This document shows, in pieces, positions 15,481-22,791 of a DNA stretch of 64,000 nt. Below the pieces are notes generated by a model. That model ran no database searches. It saw only the letters and a program-made list of their open reading frames with translations, and was not told the origin of the DNA. Source of the DNA: Clostridium amylolyticum (GTDB lineage Bacteria; Bacillota; Clostridia; Clostridiales; Clostridiaceae); the NCBI RefSeq assembly GCF_900142075.1, contig NZ_FQZO01000006.1:213779-277778 (forward strand), written 5' to 3'. A program made the position numbers and the translations under genes. The first letter of the stretch is position 1; every line of letters starts with the position of its first letter.

Positions 15481-17790
15481 ATGGAAAGAAGATTTATAAA
15501 GATAAATGGAATTGTTCAAGGAGTTGGTTTTAGACCCTTTGTATTTAACTTAGCAATGAAATATGGTGTTAAAGGCTGGGTAAATAATAACTCTCAAGGT
15601 GTTTATATAGATGCAGAGGCTTCTCATTATAATCTAGATGATTTCATAGAAAAAATTAAGCATAACCCTCCCCCTTTAGCAAAAATTGATAGTATTACTT
15701 GGGAGGATTTAGAGATTTATGGATTTAATGATTTTACTATAAAGGAAAGCCAAATTGAATCTGGGAAAATAACTCTTATTTCTCCAGACACCGCTTTATG
15801 CAGTGAATGCCTTGAGGATATACTTAATGTTAAAAATAGAAGATACTTTTATCCTTTTACTAACTGCACTAACTGTGGTCCTAGATTTTCTATAATAGAA
15901 AGTATTCCTTATGATAGGGATAAAACCACTATGAAATCCTTTAAAATGTGCAACCTTTGTAATGAAGAATATAAGAATCCTAGAAATAGAAGGTTTCACG
16001 CCCAACCTAATGCCTGTGATAACTGCGGTCCTCATATATATTTAACAGACAGTAAAGGTGAAGTTATATTAGCTAGCAAAGAAGATTTAAATTCTAGCCA
16101 GTATAATTATGAAACCCTAAAATGGGTATCGGAAAAATTAAAAGAGGGTTTTATATTTGCTATAAAAGGATTAACTGGTTTTCATTTAGTTTGTGATGGT
16201 AAAAATGAAGTTGCTATAAAAAATCTAAGAAAAAGGAAAAATCGCCCTCATAAACCTTTTGCTTTAATGGCTAAAAACATAGATATTGTAAAAAAGTATT
16301 GTGAAATAAACCAGATGGAAGAAACAATAATTACTGGCAGCAAAAAGCCTATTGTACTATTAGATAAAAAACAGAATTGCTCCTTACCTTCAAATATTGC
16401 TCCTTTCCAAAAGAGTCTAGGTATAATGCTGCCCTATACACCTTTACATGCTTTGATTTTTAACTTTGATATTGAATTATTGGTAATGACTAGTGCAAAT
16501 CTATCCTCATTACCATTAGAATATGATAATGATACAGCCATTCGTGATTTAAGTAGTATTGTGGATTATTTCTTGTTACATAATAGAGATATTTTTATTC
16601 CTGTAGATGATTCAGTAACTAAAATAGAACTTAACGGTGAGTATATAGTAAGACGCGCTCGTGGTTATGCCCCCTCTCCCTTTAACTTTCAAAGTGATAA
16701 ATGCATACTAGCCTTGGGTCCTCATATGAAAAACACCTTTTCCATATCAAAACAAAAATTTATTTTTATGAGTCAGCATATAGGGGATCTCCAAAATGTT
16801 GAAACCTTTAATCATTATATAAATAATATTAATCAATTTAAAAAAATATTTGATATAACTCCTACCCTAGCAGTTTGCGATATGCATCCTGGCTATTTAA
16901 GCACTAAGTACGCTGAAAGTTTAGATGTTCCATTAATAAAAGTTCAGCATCACCATGCTCATATAGTAAGCTGTATGGCGGAAAATGAAATAAGTGACAA
17001 TGTAATTGGACTATCTTTTGATGGAACAGGTTTTGGAGATGATGGAGCTATTTGGGGCGGTGAATTCTTAATATGCAATTTAAAAGAGTATGAGAGGGCC
17101 GGTCATATAAGTTACGTTAATTTATCTTCTGATGATAGCGCCTCTCGTGAACCTTGGAAATCTGCTATAGCATACCTATGCTACTCCTATAATAAAAATA
17201 AAGATTTACAGAATTTAATCTCCTTAGAAGATTTAATATATAAACTTTATGGTGATAAAGGTATTTTATTTAGCAAAATTATTAAAAATAAAATAAATAC
17301 TATTAACTCTTCTAGTATGGGAAGATTTTTTGATGGGGTATCCAGCTTATGCGGCATCAGACATACTATTACCTATGAAGGTCAAGCCTCTATAGAGCTA
17401 GAAGCTCTCATAGAAGAAGCTTCTGAGAATTGTTATGAGTATGGTATAGAGGAGCTTTGCCCTATGTTTATAATAGATACCTCTAAAATTCTTACTGATA
17501 TAATAAAAGATTTGCTTTCAGACCTTCCTCCAAAAATAATATCTGCAAAATTTCATAATACCATTGTTTCTTTTTCTAAGGAAATGTGTATTAAATTAAG
17601 AAATAAATACAACATTAACTCCGTATGCTTAAGTGGTGGTGTTTTTCAAAACTCCTACTTATTAAATAATTTATATAAAAGCCTTATTCATGAAGGCTTT
17701 AAGGTTTATACTCATTCAAAGATTCCTACTAATGATGGTGGAATAAGCTACGGACAGCTTATTATAGCAAGCCTAATGTGTGAAGAATAA
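15481..17790 (+). CDS. hypF: Carbamoyltransferase HypF, [NiFe]-hydrogenase maturation
   Basis: HypF makes the carbamoyl group that becomes the CN ligands of the [NiFe] centre. All four domains are visible: an N-terminal acylphosphatase domain (GIVQGVGFRPFVF), two Cys4 zinc fingers (CSEC...CTNC and CNLC...CDNC), a YrdC-like domain, and a Kae1-like C-terminal domain (HHHAH, FDGTGFGDDGAIWGGEF, LSGGVFQN). At 769 residues it is full length. No other hyp or hydrogenase gene is in the window, so its partners must lie elsewhere. The flavin-reductase gene starts 27 bp downstream and may have been co-transcribed before the prophage inserted. Confidence 0.95.
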   Translation: MERRFIKINGIVQGVGFRPFVFNLAMKYGVKGWVNNNSQGVYIDAEASHYNLDDFIEKIKHNPPPLAKIDSITWEDLEIYGFNDFTIKESQIESGKITLISPDTALCSECLEDILNVKNRRYFYPFTNCTNCGPRFSIIESIPYDRDKTTMKSFKMCNLCNEEYKNPRNRRFHAQPNACDNCGPHIYLTDSKGEVILASKEDLNSSQYNYETLKWVSEKLKEGFIFAIKGLTGFHLVCDGKNEVAIKNLRKRKNRPHKPFALMAKNIDIVKKYCEINQMEETIITGSKKPIVLLDKKQNCSLPSNIAPFQKSLGIMLPYTPLHALIFNFDIELLVMTSANLSSLPLEYDNDTAIRDLSSIVDYFLLHNRDIFIPVDDSVTKIELNGEYIVRRARGYAPSPFNFQSDKCILALGPHMKNTFSISKQKFIFMSQHIGDLQNVETFNHYINNINQFKKIFDITPTLAVCDMHPGYLSTKYAESLDVPLIKVQHHHAHIVSCMAENEISDNVIGLSFDGTGFGDDGAIWGGEFLICNLKEYERAGHISYVNLSSDDSASREPWKSAIAYLCYSYNKNKDLQNLISLEDLIYKLYGDKGILFSKIIKNKINTINSSSMGRFFDGVSSLCGIRHTITYEGQASIELEALIEEASENCYEYGIEELCPMFIIDTSKILTDIIKDLLSDLPPKIISAKFHNTIVSFSKEMCIKLRNKYNINSVCLSGGVFQNSYLLNNLYKSLIHEGFKVYTHSKIPTNDGGISYGQLIIASLMCEE

Positions 17791-17817
17791 TTAAAATGTT
17801 ATATAGGAGAAGATATA

Positions 17818-17958
17818 ATGACTAAAACAAATTTTAAAGGAAGCGTAATGCTTAATCCAGTTCCTGTGGTACTTATCACCTCAAAGAATGAAGAGGATAA
17901 GGTGAATGTATTTACCGCAGCTTGGGTGGGGACTTCTCGGCAAACACAAATACAGTAA
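17818..17958 (+). pseudogene. Flavin-reductase-like gene, 5' fragment interrupted by prophage
   Basis: ATG at 17818, after AGGAGA, encodes about 39 host residues ending AAWVGT. The frame then runs into phage DNA and stops at 17956-17958. The missing part resumes at 56,919 with VGTVCTNPPM in the same frame. Intact relatives bind FMN and reduce flavin or rubredoxin-like partners. Here the gene is split by prophage integration rather than decayed. Confidence 0.9.
17922..17933. other. attL core of the prophage
   Basis: TTGGGTGGGGAC at the left junction shares TTGGGT with TTGGGTTGGAAC at the right junction. The following bases differ at codon third positions, so crossover lies within the six shared bases. 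This short identity suits a large serine integrase, which exchanges over a 2-bp core. Confidence 0.75.
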
Positions 17959-17960
17959 AT

Positions 17961-17988
17961 AAAGAACAGTCTACTTAGGCTGTTCTTT
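17961..17988. terminator. Terminator at the left prophage edge
   Basis: A 9-bp perfect stem AAAGAACAG/CTGTTCTTT with an AT-rich tail on both strands. It ends the 33-codon leftward gene, whose stop lies in the loop, and may insulate the host hypF transcript. Confidence 0.6.
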
Positions 17989-18072
17989 ATTTATTACCTT
18001 ATTAAGATTTTCATATAATTCTTCTTCTAACCATAAAATTTCATTTTTTTCACTTATGTTGTCTTTTCTCAT
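17971..18072 (-). CDS. Small acidic peptide (33 aa) under an SOS-type promoter
   Basis: ATG at 18072 lies about 9 bases after a GGGGG Shine-Dalgarno sequence, and the frame ends TAG at 17971. The peptide (starting MRKDNISEKNEILWLEEEL) is mostly charged and predicted helical, with no recognised family. It is the outermost prophage gene at attL. In the excised circle it would face the integrase tail-to-tail. The promoter is unusually good and contains a LexA-type box, which is the main support that this frame is real. Possible roles are excision control or modulating a host factor during induction; this is speculation. Confidence 0.6.
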   Translation of the reverse strand: MRKDNISEKNEILWLEEELYENLNKVINKEQPK

Positions 18073-18103
18073 ATCTCAATCCCCCTATGTACTTTATATT
18101 ACA

Positions 18104-18132
18104 ATGATAGCAAACGTACGTTCCCATATCAA
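18104..18132 (-). promoter_or_regulatory. Promoter with LexA (SOS) box in the spacer
   Basis: On the minus strand, -35 TTGATA (18127-18132) and -10 TATCAT (18104-18109) are exactly 17 bp apart. The spacer holds GGAACGTACGTTTG (18111-18124), which fits the Gram-positive LexA consensus CGAACRNRYGTTYG at 13 of 14 positions. Repressor bound there would block RNA polymerase. Confidence 0.65.
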
Positions 18133-18289
18133 GTAATTTTTTAAAATTAATTTCCATTTAGTTTGCAACATAATTATAGCACCAAAATCCATTCCCTCCA
18201 GGAATATTTCGACACGCTTATTTCATTCCCATAATTTATGTATTTTTTTACTTGTTATTTTGTCGTAAAATGTATATTTGGGTGATATT

Positions 18290-18544
18290 ATGTTGAAAAA
18301 ATTAAGGTTAAGTCGAAAACTTTCTCAATCTGAACTGGCTGCACGTGTAGGCATAAGTCAAAGTTATCTTAGTAAACTAGAAAATTTACAAGAAAGGAGT
18401 ACTATGATAAATACCTTGCTAGTTAAAAATCTATCTGAAGTTTTAAATGTATCCCCTATTTTACTTCTTATTTATTTTTATTCTCCTCATACTAAAATCA
18501 ATTTAAAATGTCTTAATTGTTCAAAAAATAAATTTATTCTGTAA
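18290..18544 (+). CDS. XRE-family HTH regulator, accessory region
   Basis: This small protein of about 84 residues has a classic lambda-repressor-like HTH (LSQSELAARVGISQSYLSKLE) and a short hydrophobic, cysteine-containing tail. ATG at 18290 follows GGGTGAT. It faces rightward, against the late operon, next to a second XRE gene. The target is unknown; the neighbouring SOS-type gene and exonuclease are candidates. Confidence 0.7.
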   Translation: MLKKLRLSRKLSQSELAARVGISQSYLSKLENLQERSTMINTLLVKNLSEVLNVSPILLLIYFYSPHTKINLKCLNCSKNKFIL

Positions 18545-18598
18545 TTCTAATTGCATCCCCTTCCTTTACATTAAAATTTTTCTAGGGAGGGAGTGCTT

Positions 18599-18877
18599 AT
18601 GTTAGGAGATAGACTTAAAGAGCTTAGGGAAGATTCGGGAATGAACCAGGACCAGTTGGCTGATATATTAGGTGTTACTAGATCTGCTATATCCAGTTAT
18701 GAAACAAATACTAATATGCCTAGCCTAGATATGGCTATAAAGTTAGCTGATATATTTAATGTAAGCCTGGATTATTTATCTTGTAGGACAAAGGAAAGAA
18801 CTAATTTAAACTTATTTGATAAAAATAATAAAGCACTAATATTAGATATGATAAAACTTATTGAGAAATATAAATAG
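18599..18877 (+). CDS. XRE-family HTH regulator
   Basis: About 92 residues. An N-terminal HTH (MNQDQLADILGVTRSAISSY) is followed by a short helical tail resembling repressor dimerisation segments. ATG at 18599 lies about 7 bases after GGGAGGGA. It is separated from the preceding XRE gene by 54 bp and ends at a bidirectional terminator. This is a second repressor-like gene, distinct from the CI-like protein at the other end, so it may control the accessory cassette. Confidence 0.75.
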   Translation: MLGDRLKELREDSGMNQDQLADILGVTRSAISSYETNTNMPSLDMAIKLADIFNVSLDYLSCRTKERTNLNLFDKNNKALILDMIKLIEKYK

Positions 18878-18887
18878 TACCAAAATA

Positions 18888-18920
18888 AAAATAGCCCTGG
18901 ATCTGCTCCAGAGTTATTTT
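18888..18920. terminator. Bidirectional terminator between XRE gene and exonuclease
   Basis: An imperfect stem around CTGGATCTGCTCCAG is followed by a run of T on the plus strand and has an A-rich flank that serves the minus strand. Confidence 0.65.
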
Positions 18921-18926
18921 TTTATC

Positions 18927-19910
18927 TTAATATACTGTATAGCATACATCAACTGAATTAATAATTTCTAAATATATATATGCACATACTTTACAATCTG
19001 AAAGAGCTTCATGTGACTTTAACTCATCTAAATTAAATCTCCATTTAAGTTCTTCAAGCTTATAACTTTCAAGTTTTACATCCTTTTCTGTTACAAAATC
19101 ATATTCTTTAATTTTACTCCTAGCCATCTGCAGAGTATCTATTGCTTTGTTCTTTGGCTTTTTATATCCATATTTATATAGGTTGTGTAATAAGAATTTC
19201 ATATCGAAAGTACAATTATGTGCAATTAAAACCTCTTCACCTATAAAATCTAAAAATCTTGGAAGAACTTCTTGTATTGATGGAGCATCCTCTACCATTT
19301 CATTTGTTATTCCATTTATTGATGTTATTTTCTGAGTTATTTTTTTATTAGGTTTTACATATGTAATAAATGTTTCTATTGGCTTCTCCAAATCAAATTT
19401 AATTGCACCTACTTGTATTATTTCGTTATTTTCTTCATTTAATCCAGTGGTTTCAAAATCAAATACAACAAAGTTAGAAGGCCTCTTAGTTGTGTTTGGA
19501 TATTTCATAAAGTTTTCATATATAACTTCTTTATTCCTTGTTATATTTTTTATAAAGCTATTATCTAACTGCTTACCTAAATCATAATTCTTAACATCTT
19601 CAAAACTTTTTATATAAAGAGTTTCTGAAGACTCTTTTTTATCATTTTTTACATTTTCTATTACTATATTAGTATTAATCTGATTAGAGCTGCTAATATT
19701 GCTAACTTCATTTGATAAAGCAATCTCTCCTTTTATCTTCTTAGCCTTTGAATTGTACAGTAAATAAAAAACAAATGCTGTTATAGCAACTAATGAAAAT
19801 GTTAAATTAAATAACATAAAAATAACTGATACGCATTCAATTATTAAAGCAATTATACGTTTTTTATTATACTTTTGTAACTCATTTTCTAATCCTGCTA
19901 TATTATCCAT
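18927..19910 (-). CDS. Membrane-anchored DnaQ-like 3'-5' exonuclease
   Basis: About 327 residues. Two hydrophobic segments near residues 15-50 suggest a membrane hairpin. They are followed by a linker and a DEDDh exonuclease domain. Catalytic residues are in FDFETTGL (Asp, Glu), AHNCTFDMKFL (Asp) and SHEALSDC (His, Asp). Soluble DnaQ-fold nucleases proofread or degrade DNA or RNA, but fusion to a membrane anchor is unusual. ATG at 19910 is chosen; a TTG seven codons upstream is possible. Its place among lysogen-expressed accessory genes suggests a cargo role such as superinfection defence, which is inferred. Confidence 0.8.
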   Translation of the reverse strand: MDNIAGLENELQKYNKKRIIALIIECVSVIFMLFNLTFSLVAITAFVFYLLYNSKAKKIKGEIALSNEVSNISSSNQINTNIVIENVKNDKKESSETLYIKSFEDVKNYDLGKQLDNSFIKNITRNKEVIYENFMKYPNTTKRPSNFVVFDFETTGLNEENNEIIQVGAIKFDLEKPIETFITYVKPNKKITQKITSINGITNEMVEDAPSIQEVLPRFLDFIGEEVLIAHNCTFDMKFLLHNLYKYGYKKPKNKAIDTLQMARSKIKEYDFVTEKDVKLESYKLEELKWRFNLDELKSHEALSDCKVCAYIYLEIINSVDVCYTVY

Positions 19911-20091
19911 ATTACCAACACCATCCCCCAATTATGTAAATTCTAATTATAATTGTAATCTGTATGCTACTATATACAAGCTTTTCGACAAAACTATATA
20001 TAATATTACATGTATAAAAGATTTAAAAGTGGCAAGAATTTAGATAATCCTTTTGTATTAATTTTTTATTTATTGTAATGTACTTATAGTT

Positions 20092-20115
20092 AAGGCTCCC
20101 GTGTGGGGCTTTTTC
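20092..20115 (+). terminator. Possible plus-strand terminator
   Basis: AAGGCTCCCGTGTGGGGCTT can form a short bulged stem and is followed by TTTCTATTTT. No plus-strand gene was found upstream, so it may end a short untranslated RNA or be incidental. The rest of the 19,911-20,160 spacer is AT-rich with nothing else recognised. Confidence 0.35.
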
Positions 20116-20125
20116 TATTTTAGAG

Positions 20126-20153
20126 AAAAAAATGGGTAACCCTAAAGCTACCC
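20126..20153 (-). terminator. Terminator of the small-peptide cluster
   Basis: GGGTA/TACCC plus a wobble pair close a loop at 20134-20153, followed by a seven-base T run on the minus strand. It lies just after the 20,162 stop codon. Confidence 0.7.
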
Positions 20154-20161
20154 TGAAGAAA

Positions 20162-20341
20162 CTATTCATTCAATTTAGATTCTCTTTCTTTAATTAGCTG
20201 CTTTAACTCTTCAAGATCTTCACGTGTAGATTGATTTTTTATAAAGCTTCTAGACCTTGAGCGATTACTTAAATACTTTGCATATTCCTTATTTTTTTCT
20301 TGCCACTTTTTATTAGCTTCAGTTTGTTTGCTACTATCCAA
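20162..20341 (-). CDS. Small phage protein of unknown function (about 59 aa)
   Basis: A basic N-terminal part (KKWQEKNKEYAKYLSNRSRS) is followed by a charged helix (REDLEELKQLIKERE), giving a DNA-binding or antitoxin-like look. Proteins of this style recur in clostridial phages, but the function was not recognised. TTG at 20341 is favoured by AGGTGA just upstream; a GTG at 20350 is the alternative. The start touches the stop of the 29-residue gene, so translation is probably coupled. Confidence 0.6.
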   Translation of the reverse strand: MDSSKQTEANKKWQEKNKEYAKYLSNRSRSRSFIKNQSTREDLEELKQLIKERESKLNE

Positions 20342-20350
20342 ATTAATCAC

Positions 20351-20440
20351 CTACTTTGACAATAACATTATTAATGTAATTAAACTTATTATAAGCGCTA
20401 CAATACTTAAAATAAAGCTTAGTTTTTGAATTTTATTCAT
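20351..20440 (-). CDS. Tiny single-helix membrane peptide (29 aa)
   Basis: MNKIQKLSFILSIVALIISL begins a peptide that is almost entirely one transmembrane helix and ends in a single Lys. ATG at 20440 follows GGAGG. It precedes the 59-residue gene with near-overlap. It resembles small membrane-active toxin or holin-like peptides in composition only. Confidence 0.55.
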   Translation of the reverse strand: MNKIQKLSFILSIVALIISLITLIMLLSK

Positions 20441-20499
20441 AATGCTTTACCTCCTTAACCTTTATGTTATAATAAAGTTAAGAAGAAGATTTAAGGAAC

Positions 20500-20520
20500 G
20501 GAAGGGGTGTGAGCCCTTCC
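20500..20520 (-). terminator. Strong hairpin after the 39-aa peptide gene
   Basis: A perfect 7-bp GC-rich stem (GGAAGGG/CCCTTCC) with a 7-base loop lies 6 bp past the stop of the 39-residue gene. A pyrimidine-rich tract follows on the minus strand. It should stop or attenuate transcription before the 29-residue gene. Confidence 0.6.
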
Positions 20521-20526
20521 TTGTGG

Positions 20527-20646
20527 TTACTTGCGATTAACAAGTATTAGATTTATTACAGCTATAATCAGGTTTACTAGGGCTGTTATTAACTGTATTA
20601 AATCCTTGTTGTTTGTTCCTTTTTTCTTCTTCTTTTTCTTTGCCAC
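20527..20646 (-). CDS. Lysine-headed membrane micro-peptide (39 aa)
   Basis: GTG at 20646 lies after AGGAGGTG. The peptide starts with a block of seven lysines, then GTNNKDL, then one long hydrophobic helix rich in Ile, Leu and Val, ending VNRK. This basic-head plus helix pattern is seen in type I toxins and small holin-like peptides. It is preceded by a near-consensus sigma-A promoter with an internal palindrome and followed by a strong hairpin, so it is an independent, tightly controlled unit. Toxicity is not shown by the sequence. Confidence 0.65.
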   Translation of the reverse strand: MAKKKKKKKGTNNKDLIQLITALVNLIIAVINLILVNRK

Positions 20647-20669
20647 TTTTATCACCTCCTTACAATTAT

Positions 20670-20698
20670 ATTATACTATGCATAGTATATAATGTCAA
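20670..20698 (-). promoter_or_regulatory. Consensus sigma-A promoter containing an 18-bp perfect palindrome
   Basis: TTGACA (20693-20698) and TATAAT (20670-20675) are exactly 17 bp apart on the minus strand. The palindrome TATACTATGCATAGTATA (20672-20689) fills most of the spacer and part of the -10. A dimeric repressor bound there would shut the promoter. Confidence 0.8.
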
Positions 20699-20740
20699 TA
20701 CTTTTTATTACTTTTTTTCTATATTTTTATAAATAATTAC

Positions 20741-20772
20741 AAAAAATAAAGGGCAACCCTCAGAGGTTGCCC
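20741..20772 (-). terminator. Terminator of the late/lysis operon
   Basis: GGGCAACC/GGTTGCCC stem with a short loop, followed on the minus strand by TTTATTTTTT, 10 bp after the amidase stop. Confidence 0.85.
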
Positions 20773-20781
20773 TAATAAATT

Positions 20782-21696
20782 CTATAATCCTAAAAGTTTC
20801 TTCCAGGTGTTTCTACCTACTATTCCATCAGCCACTAACCCATTATTTCTCTGAAATGCCATAATGGCCTGCTTGGTACCTTCTCCAAAGATTCCATCTG
20901 CTCCATAAGCTAAACTATAGCCTAAATATATTAACCTTTCCTGAATCCATTTTGTTATATTTCCCCTAGCACCTTGTTTTACTAAGGGGCACCCATTCAA
21001 GGTATTAGGACCAGGATAATTATCTATAGCCTGCTTAGAAAAACCTTGCCTATTACATTCTGCCTGTAGAGAAGCAAAATCATATTGGGGTTTTGCTTGT
21101 GGCTTAGGTTGTGGCATTGGTGTTGTAGGCTTAGAAGCTTCAGGTACTCTCTTGCCTTCTATCCCTTCCGCTATAACCTTAGCAATGCCTGCAGGTCCCA
21201 ATCTTCTATAGTTTTCTACGTCCTTTACAGCTTCAACAAAGAACATTTCAACTATCATAGCTGGCATCTTTGTATTTCTAACCTCGTATAGCCTTGGATT
21301 AATGTTTAAGCCTTTAGTTCCAGCTCTTCTTTGATTTCCGCCATCGTCTGTGAATCCAGCCAAGAATAGAGCTCTAGATACATTTACTGCATATTCATGT
21401 TCGCTGTAGACACATACTTCAGAGCCGATGGAACCGTTGTATTTATCATAAGCATTATTACAGTGCAAACTTAAGAATAGATCCGCACCCCAAGCATTAG
21501 CTTTATTTACCCCATAAGCTAAATCCTCATATTTGTCCATGTTATATGGTGGAGTAACATCTAATATTTCATGTCCTAAAGATTTTAAATAATTGCCAAA
21601 GTGTGGCAGCACCTCTCTGTTGGTATCTAATTCACTTATTATTCCTACTGCTCCTGGTGCACCATAATTATGGCCACCTCTATATGCTATTTTCAT
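20782..21696 (-). CDS. Endolysin: N-acetylmuramoyl-L-alanine amidase
   Basis: 304 residues. The N-terminal Amidase_3 domain carries zinc-site His in RGGHN, a Glu in SELDTNRE, His in LSLHCNNA and the catalytic Glu in IVEMFF. A proline/lysine-rich linker near residues 185-205 joins a C-terminal peptidoglycan-binding domain of the PG_binding_1 type (GADGIFGEGTKQAI, DGIVGRNTWKKL). It cleaves the bond between muramic acid and L-Ala at the end of the lytic cycle. No signal peptide is present, consistent with release through the holin encoded 2 bp upstream. Confidence 0.93.
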   Translation of the reverse strand: MKIAYRGGHNYGAPGAVGIISELDTNREVLPHFGNYLKSLGHEILDVTPPYNMDKYEDLAYGVNKANAWGADLFLSLHCNNAYDKYNGSIGSEVCVYSEHEYAVNVSRALFLAGFTDDGGNQRRAGTKGLNINPRLYEVRNTKMPAMIVEMFFVEAVKDVENYRRLGPAGIAKVIAEGIEGKRVPEASKPTTPMPQPKPQAKPQYDFASLQAECNRQGFSKQAIDNYPGPNTLNGCPLVKQGARGNITKWIQERLIYLGYSLAYGADGIFGEGTKQAIMAFQRNNGLVADGIVGRNTWKKLLGL

Positions 21697-21698
21697 AA

Positions 21699-22175
21699 CT
21701 ATTTTTCCTCCTTATTATCAAATTTTACAAATTCTTTACTTTCACCATCACTTTTTTTCTTAAGTATATCTATTGCATTGACAACTACCGGAGACCATTT
21801 AATGCCCATTAATCCTGTATTCTCTATAAGGGATAAGCATTCATTTGCTATAAATCCTATAATAGCAGTATTCCTTAAAAATCCTCCTGAACCGAGTACT
21901 ATATCAACCTGGTTAACTACAACTATTACAACAAATATAAACGCCTTTTTAACTAGCCCCTTAAAGCCTGCATTACTTTGTGCAGCTCCTGTTTCGGTTT
22001 TGGGTGATCTTTTAAATATCGCTGCGACAGCAAAACCAGTTATATAATCTGCTATTGCACAGCAAGTTAACGCCGTAAGAAGAGCATCCGCCCCGCCTAA
22101 AGCCTTAGCTAATACTCCTCCTAATACGCCAACTGCTACACAAATACCATTTTTTATGTTCATTATTTTTTCCAC
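21699..22175 (-). CDS. Phage holin (toxin-secretion/lysis family, TcdE-like)
   Basis: 158 residues with three hydrophobic segments (roughly residues 10-30, 33-53 and 75-95) and a charged C-terminal tail. The pattern TALTCCAIADYITGFAVAA is typical of the phage_holin_4 group. It permeabilises the membrane to release the amidase. GTG at 22175 has GAAGG 7 bases upstream; ATG at 22163 is an alternative start. Confidence 0.88.
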   Translation of the reverse strand: MEKIMNIKNGICVAVGVLGGVLAKALGGADALLTALTCCAIADYITGFAVAAIFKRSPKTETGAAQSNAGFKGLVKKAFIFVVIVVVNQVDIVLGSGGFLRNTAIIGFIANECLSLIENTGLMGIKWSPVVVNAIDILKKKSDGESKEFVKFDNKEEK

Positions 22176-22205
22176 TTTAATACCTTCTTTCTTATAAAAT
22201 TAGGC

Positions 22206-22229
22206 AAAATAAAAACACCCTGTAGGTGC
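22206..22229 (-). terminator. Weak terminator between small tail gene and holin
   Basis: A short CACC/GGTG stem is followed on the minus strand by TTTTTATTTT. It may lower rather than abolish transcription into the lysis genes. Confidence 0.45.
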
Positions 22230-22248
22230 CATACTTTGCCTTTTTAGA

Positions 22249-22386
22249 TTATTTATTTAGATCTTCTATTACTTCTGTCACAACTTCTTTGAGGTTGCTT
22301 ATTTTAGGTACCTGATCCACTGTATAGGTACCGTTTATTATCAAGCTTACCCATACAGCAACTAGTCCACTGTTTTTATTAAACAT
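22249..22386 (-). CDS. Small phage protein (45 aa), CD1375-like
   Basis: ATG at 22386 follows AAAGGAG. The sequence pattern SGLVAVWVSLIINGTYTVDQ then VPKISNL resembles short clostridial phage proteins encoded between tail and lysis genes (VYxxLIxxGxxTxxxVP). The function is unknown. Confidence 0.6.
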   Translation of the reverse strand: MFNKNSGLVAVWVSLIINGTYTVDQVPKISNLKEVVTEVIEDLNK

Positions 22387-22401
22387 ATGCTCAACTCCTT
22401 T

Positions 22402-22767
22402 CTATTCTATTGGTTTCTCTGTTTCTACTGGCGATTCCGGTGATACTGGTGGCACTAATAATAAACTTAATTCAGCTATAGCTTGGTTTTGTTTTTCTAC
22501 AGTATCCTTAAGCTTATTTATTTCTATTTCTTCCTGAGTCTTTATGCTTTTAATTACCTCCCCACTCCCAGGATTAACTCTGTAAGCCTTATAATCATTA
22601 AATAAATTTGAGTCATAAGGCAGCACTAAGCAATCTAGTACTTTTTCCAAGTCTTCTTTAAATGGTCCATATATGCTCATATCATTAGTTCCAGTTAGTA
22701 TTTTATTAATTAAACCTGTATTCTTGCTATAATATACCGTCATCGTATTGGTTTCTTCATTAAACAC
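22402..22767 (-). CDS. Hypothetical tail-associated protein
   Basis: 121 residues, GTG start at 22767 after GGAGTG. It has a structured N-terminal half, then a coiled-coil-like helix (EEIEINKLKDTVEKQNQAIA) and a proline-rich acidic tail. Its place between baseplate and lysis genes suggests a small tail-tip accessory protein. The family was not recognised. Confidence 0.7.
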   Translation of the reverse strand: MFNEETNTMTVYYSKNTGLINKILTGTNDMSIYGPFKEDLEKVLDCLVLPYDSNLFNDYKAYRVNPGSGEVIKSIKTQEEIEINKLKDTVEKQNQAIAELSLLLVPPVSPESPVETEKPIE

Positions 22768-22791
22768 TATATAATCACTCCTTTTTTATTT

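Noticed and set aside
17818..17958. Flavin-reductase fragment as ordinary frameshift decay
   Set aside because: The missing part is present and in frame at the other prophage end, so the cause is integration.
17971..18072. 33-codon gene as a Spo0E homologue
   Set aside because: It is short, helical and acidic but lacks the SQELD signature seen in the 52,602-52,736 product.
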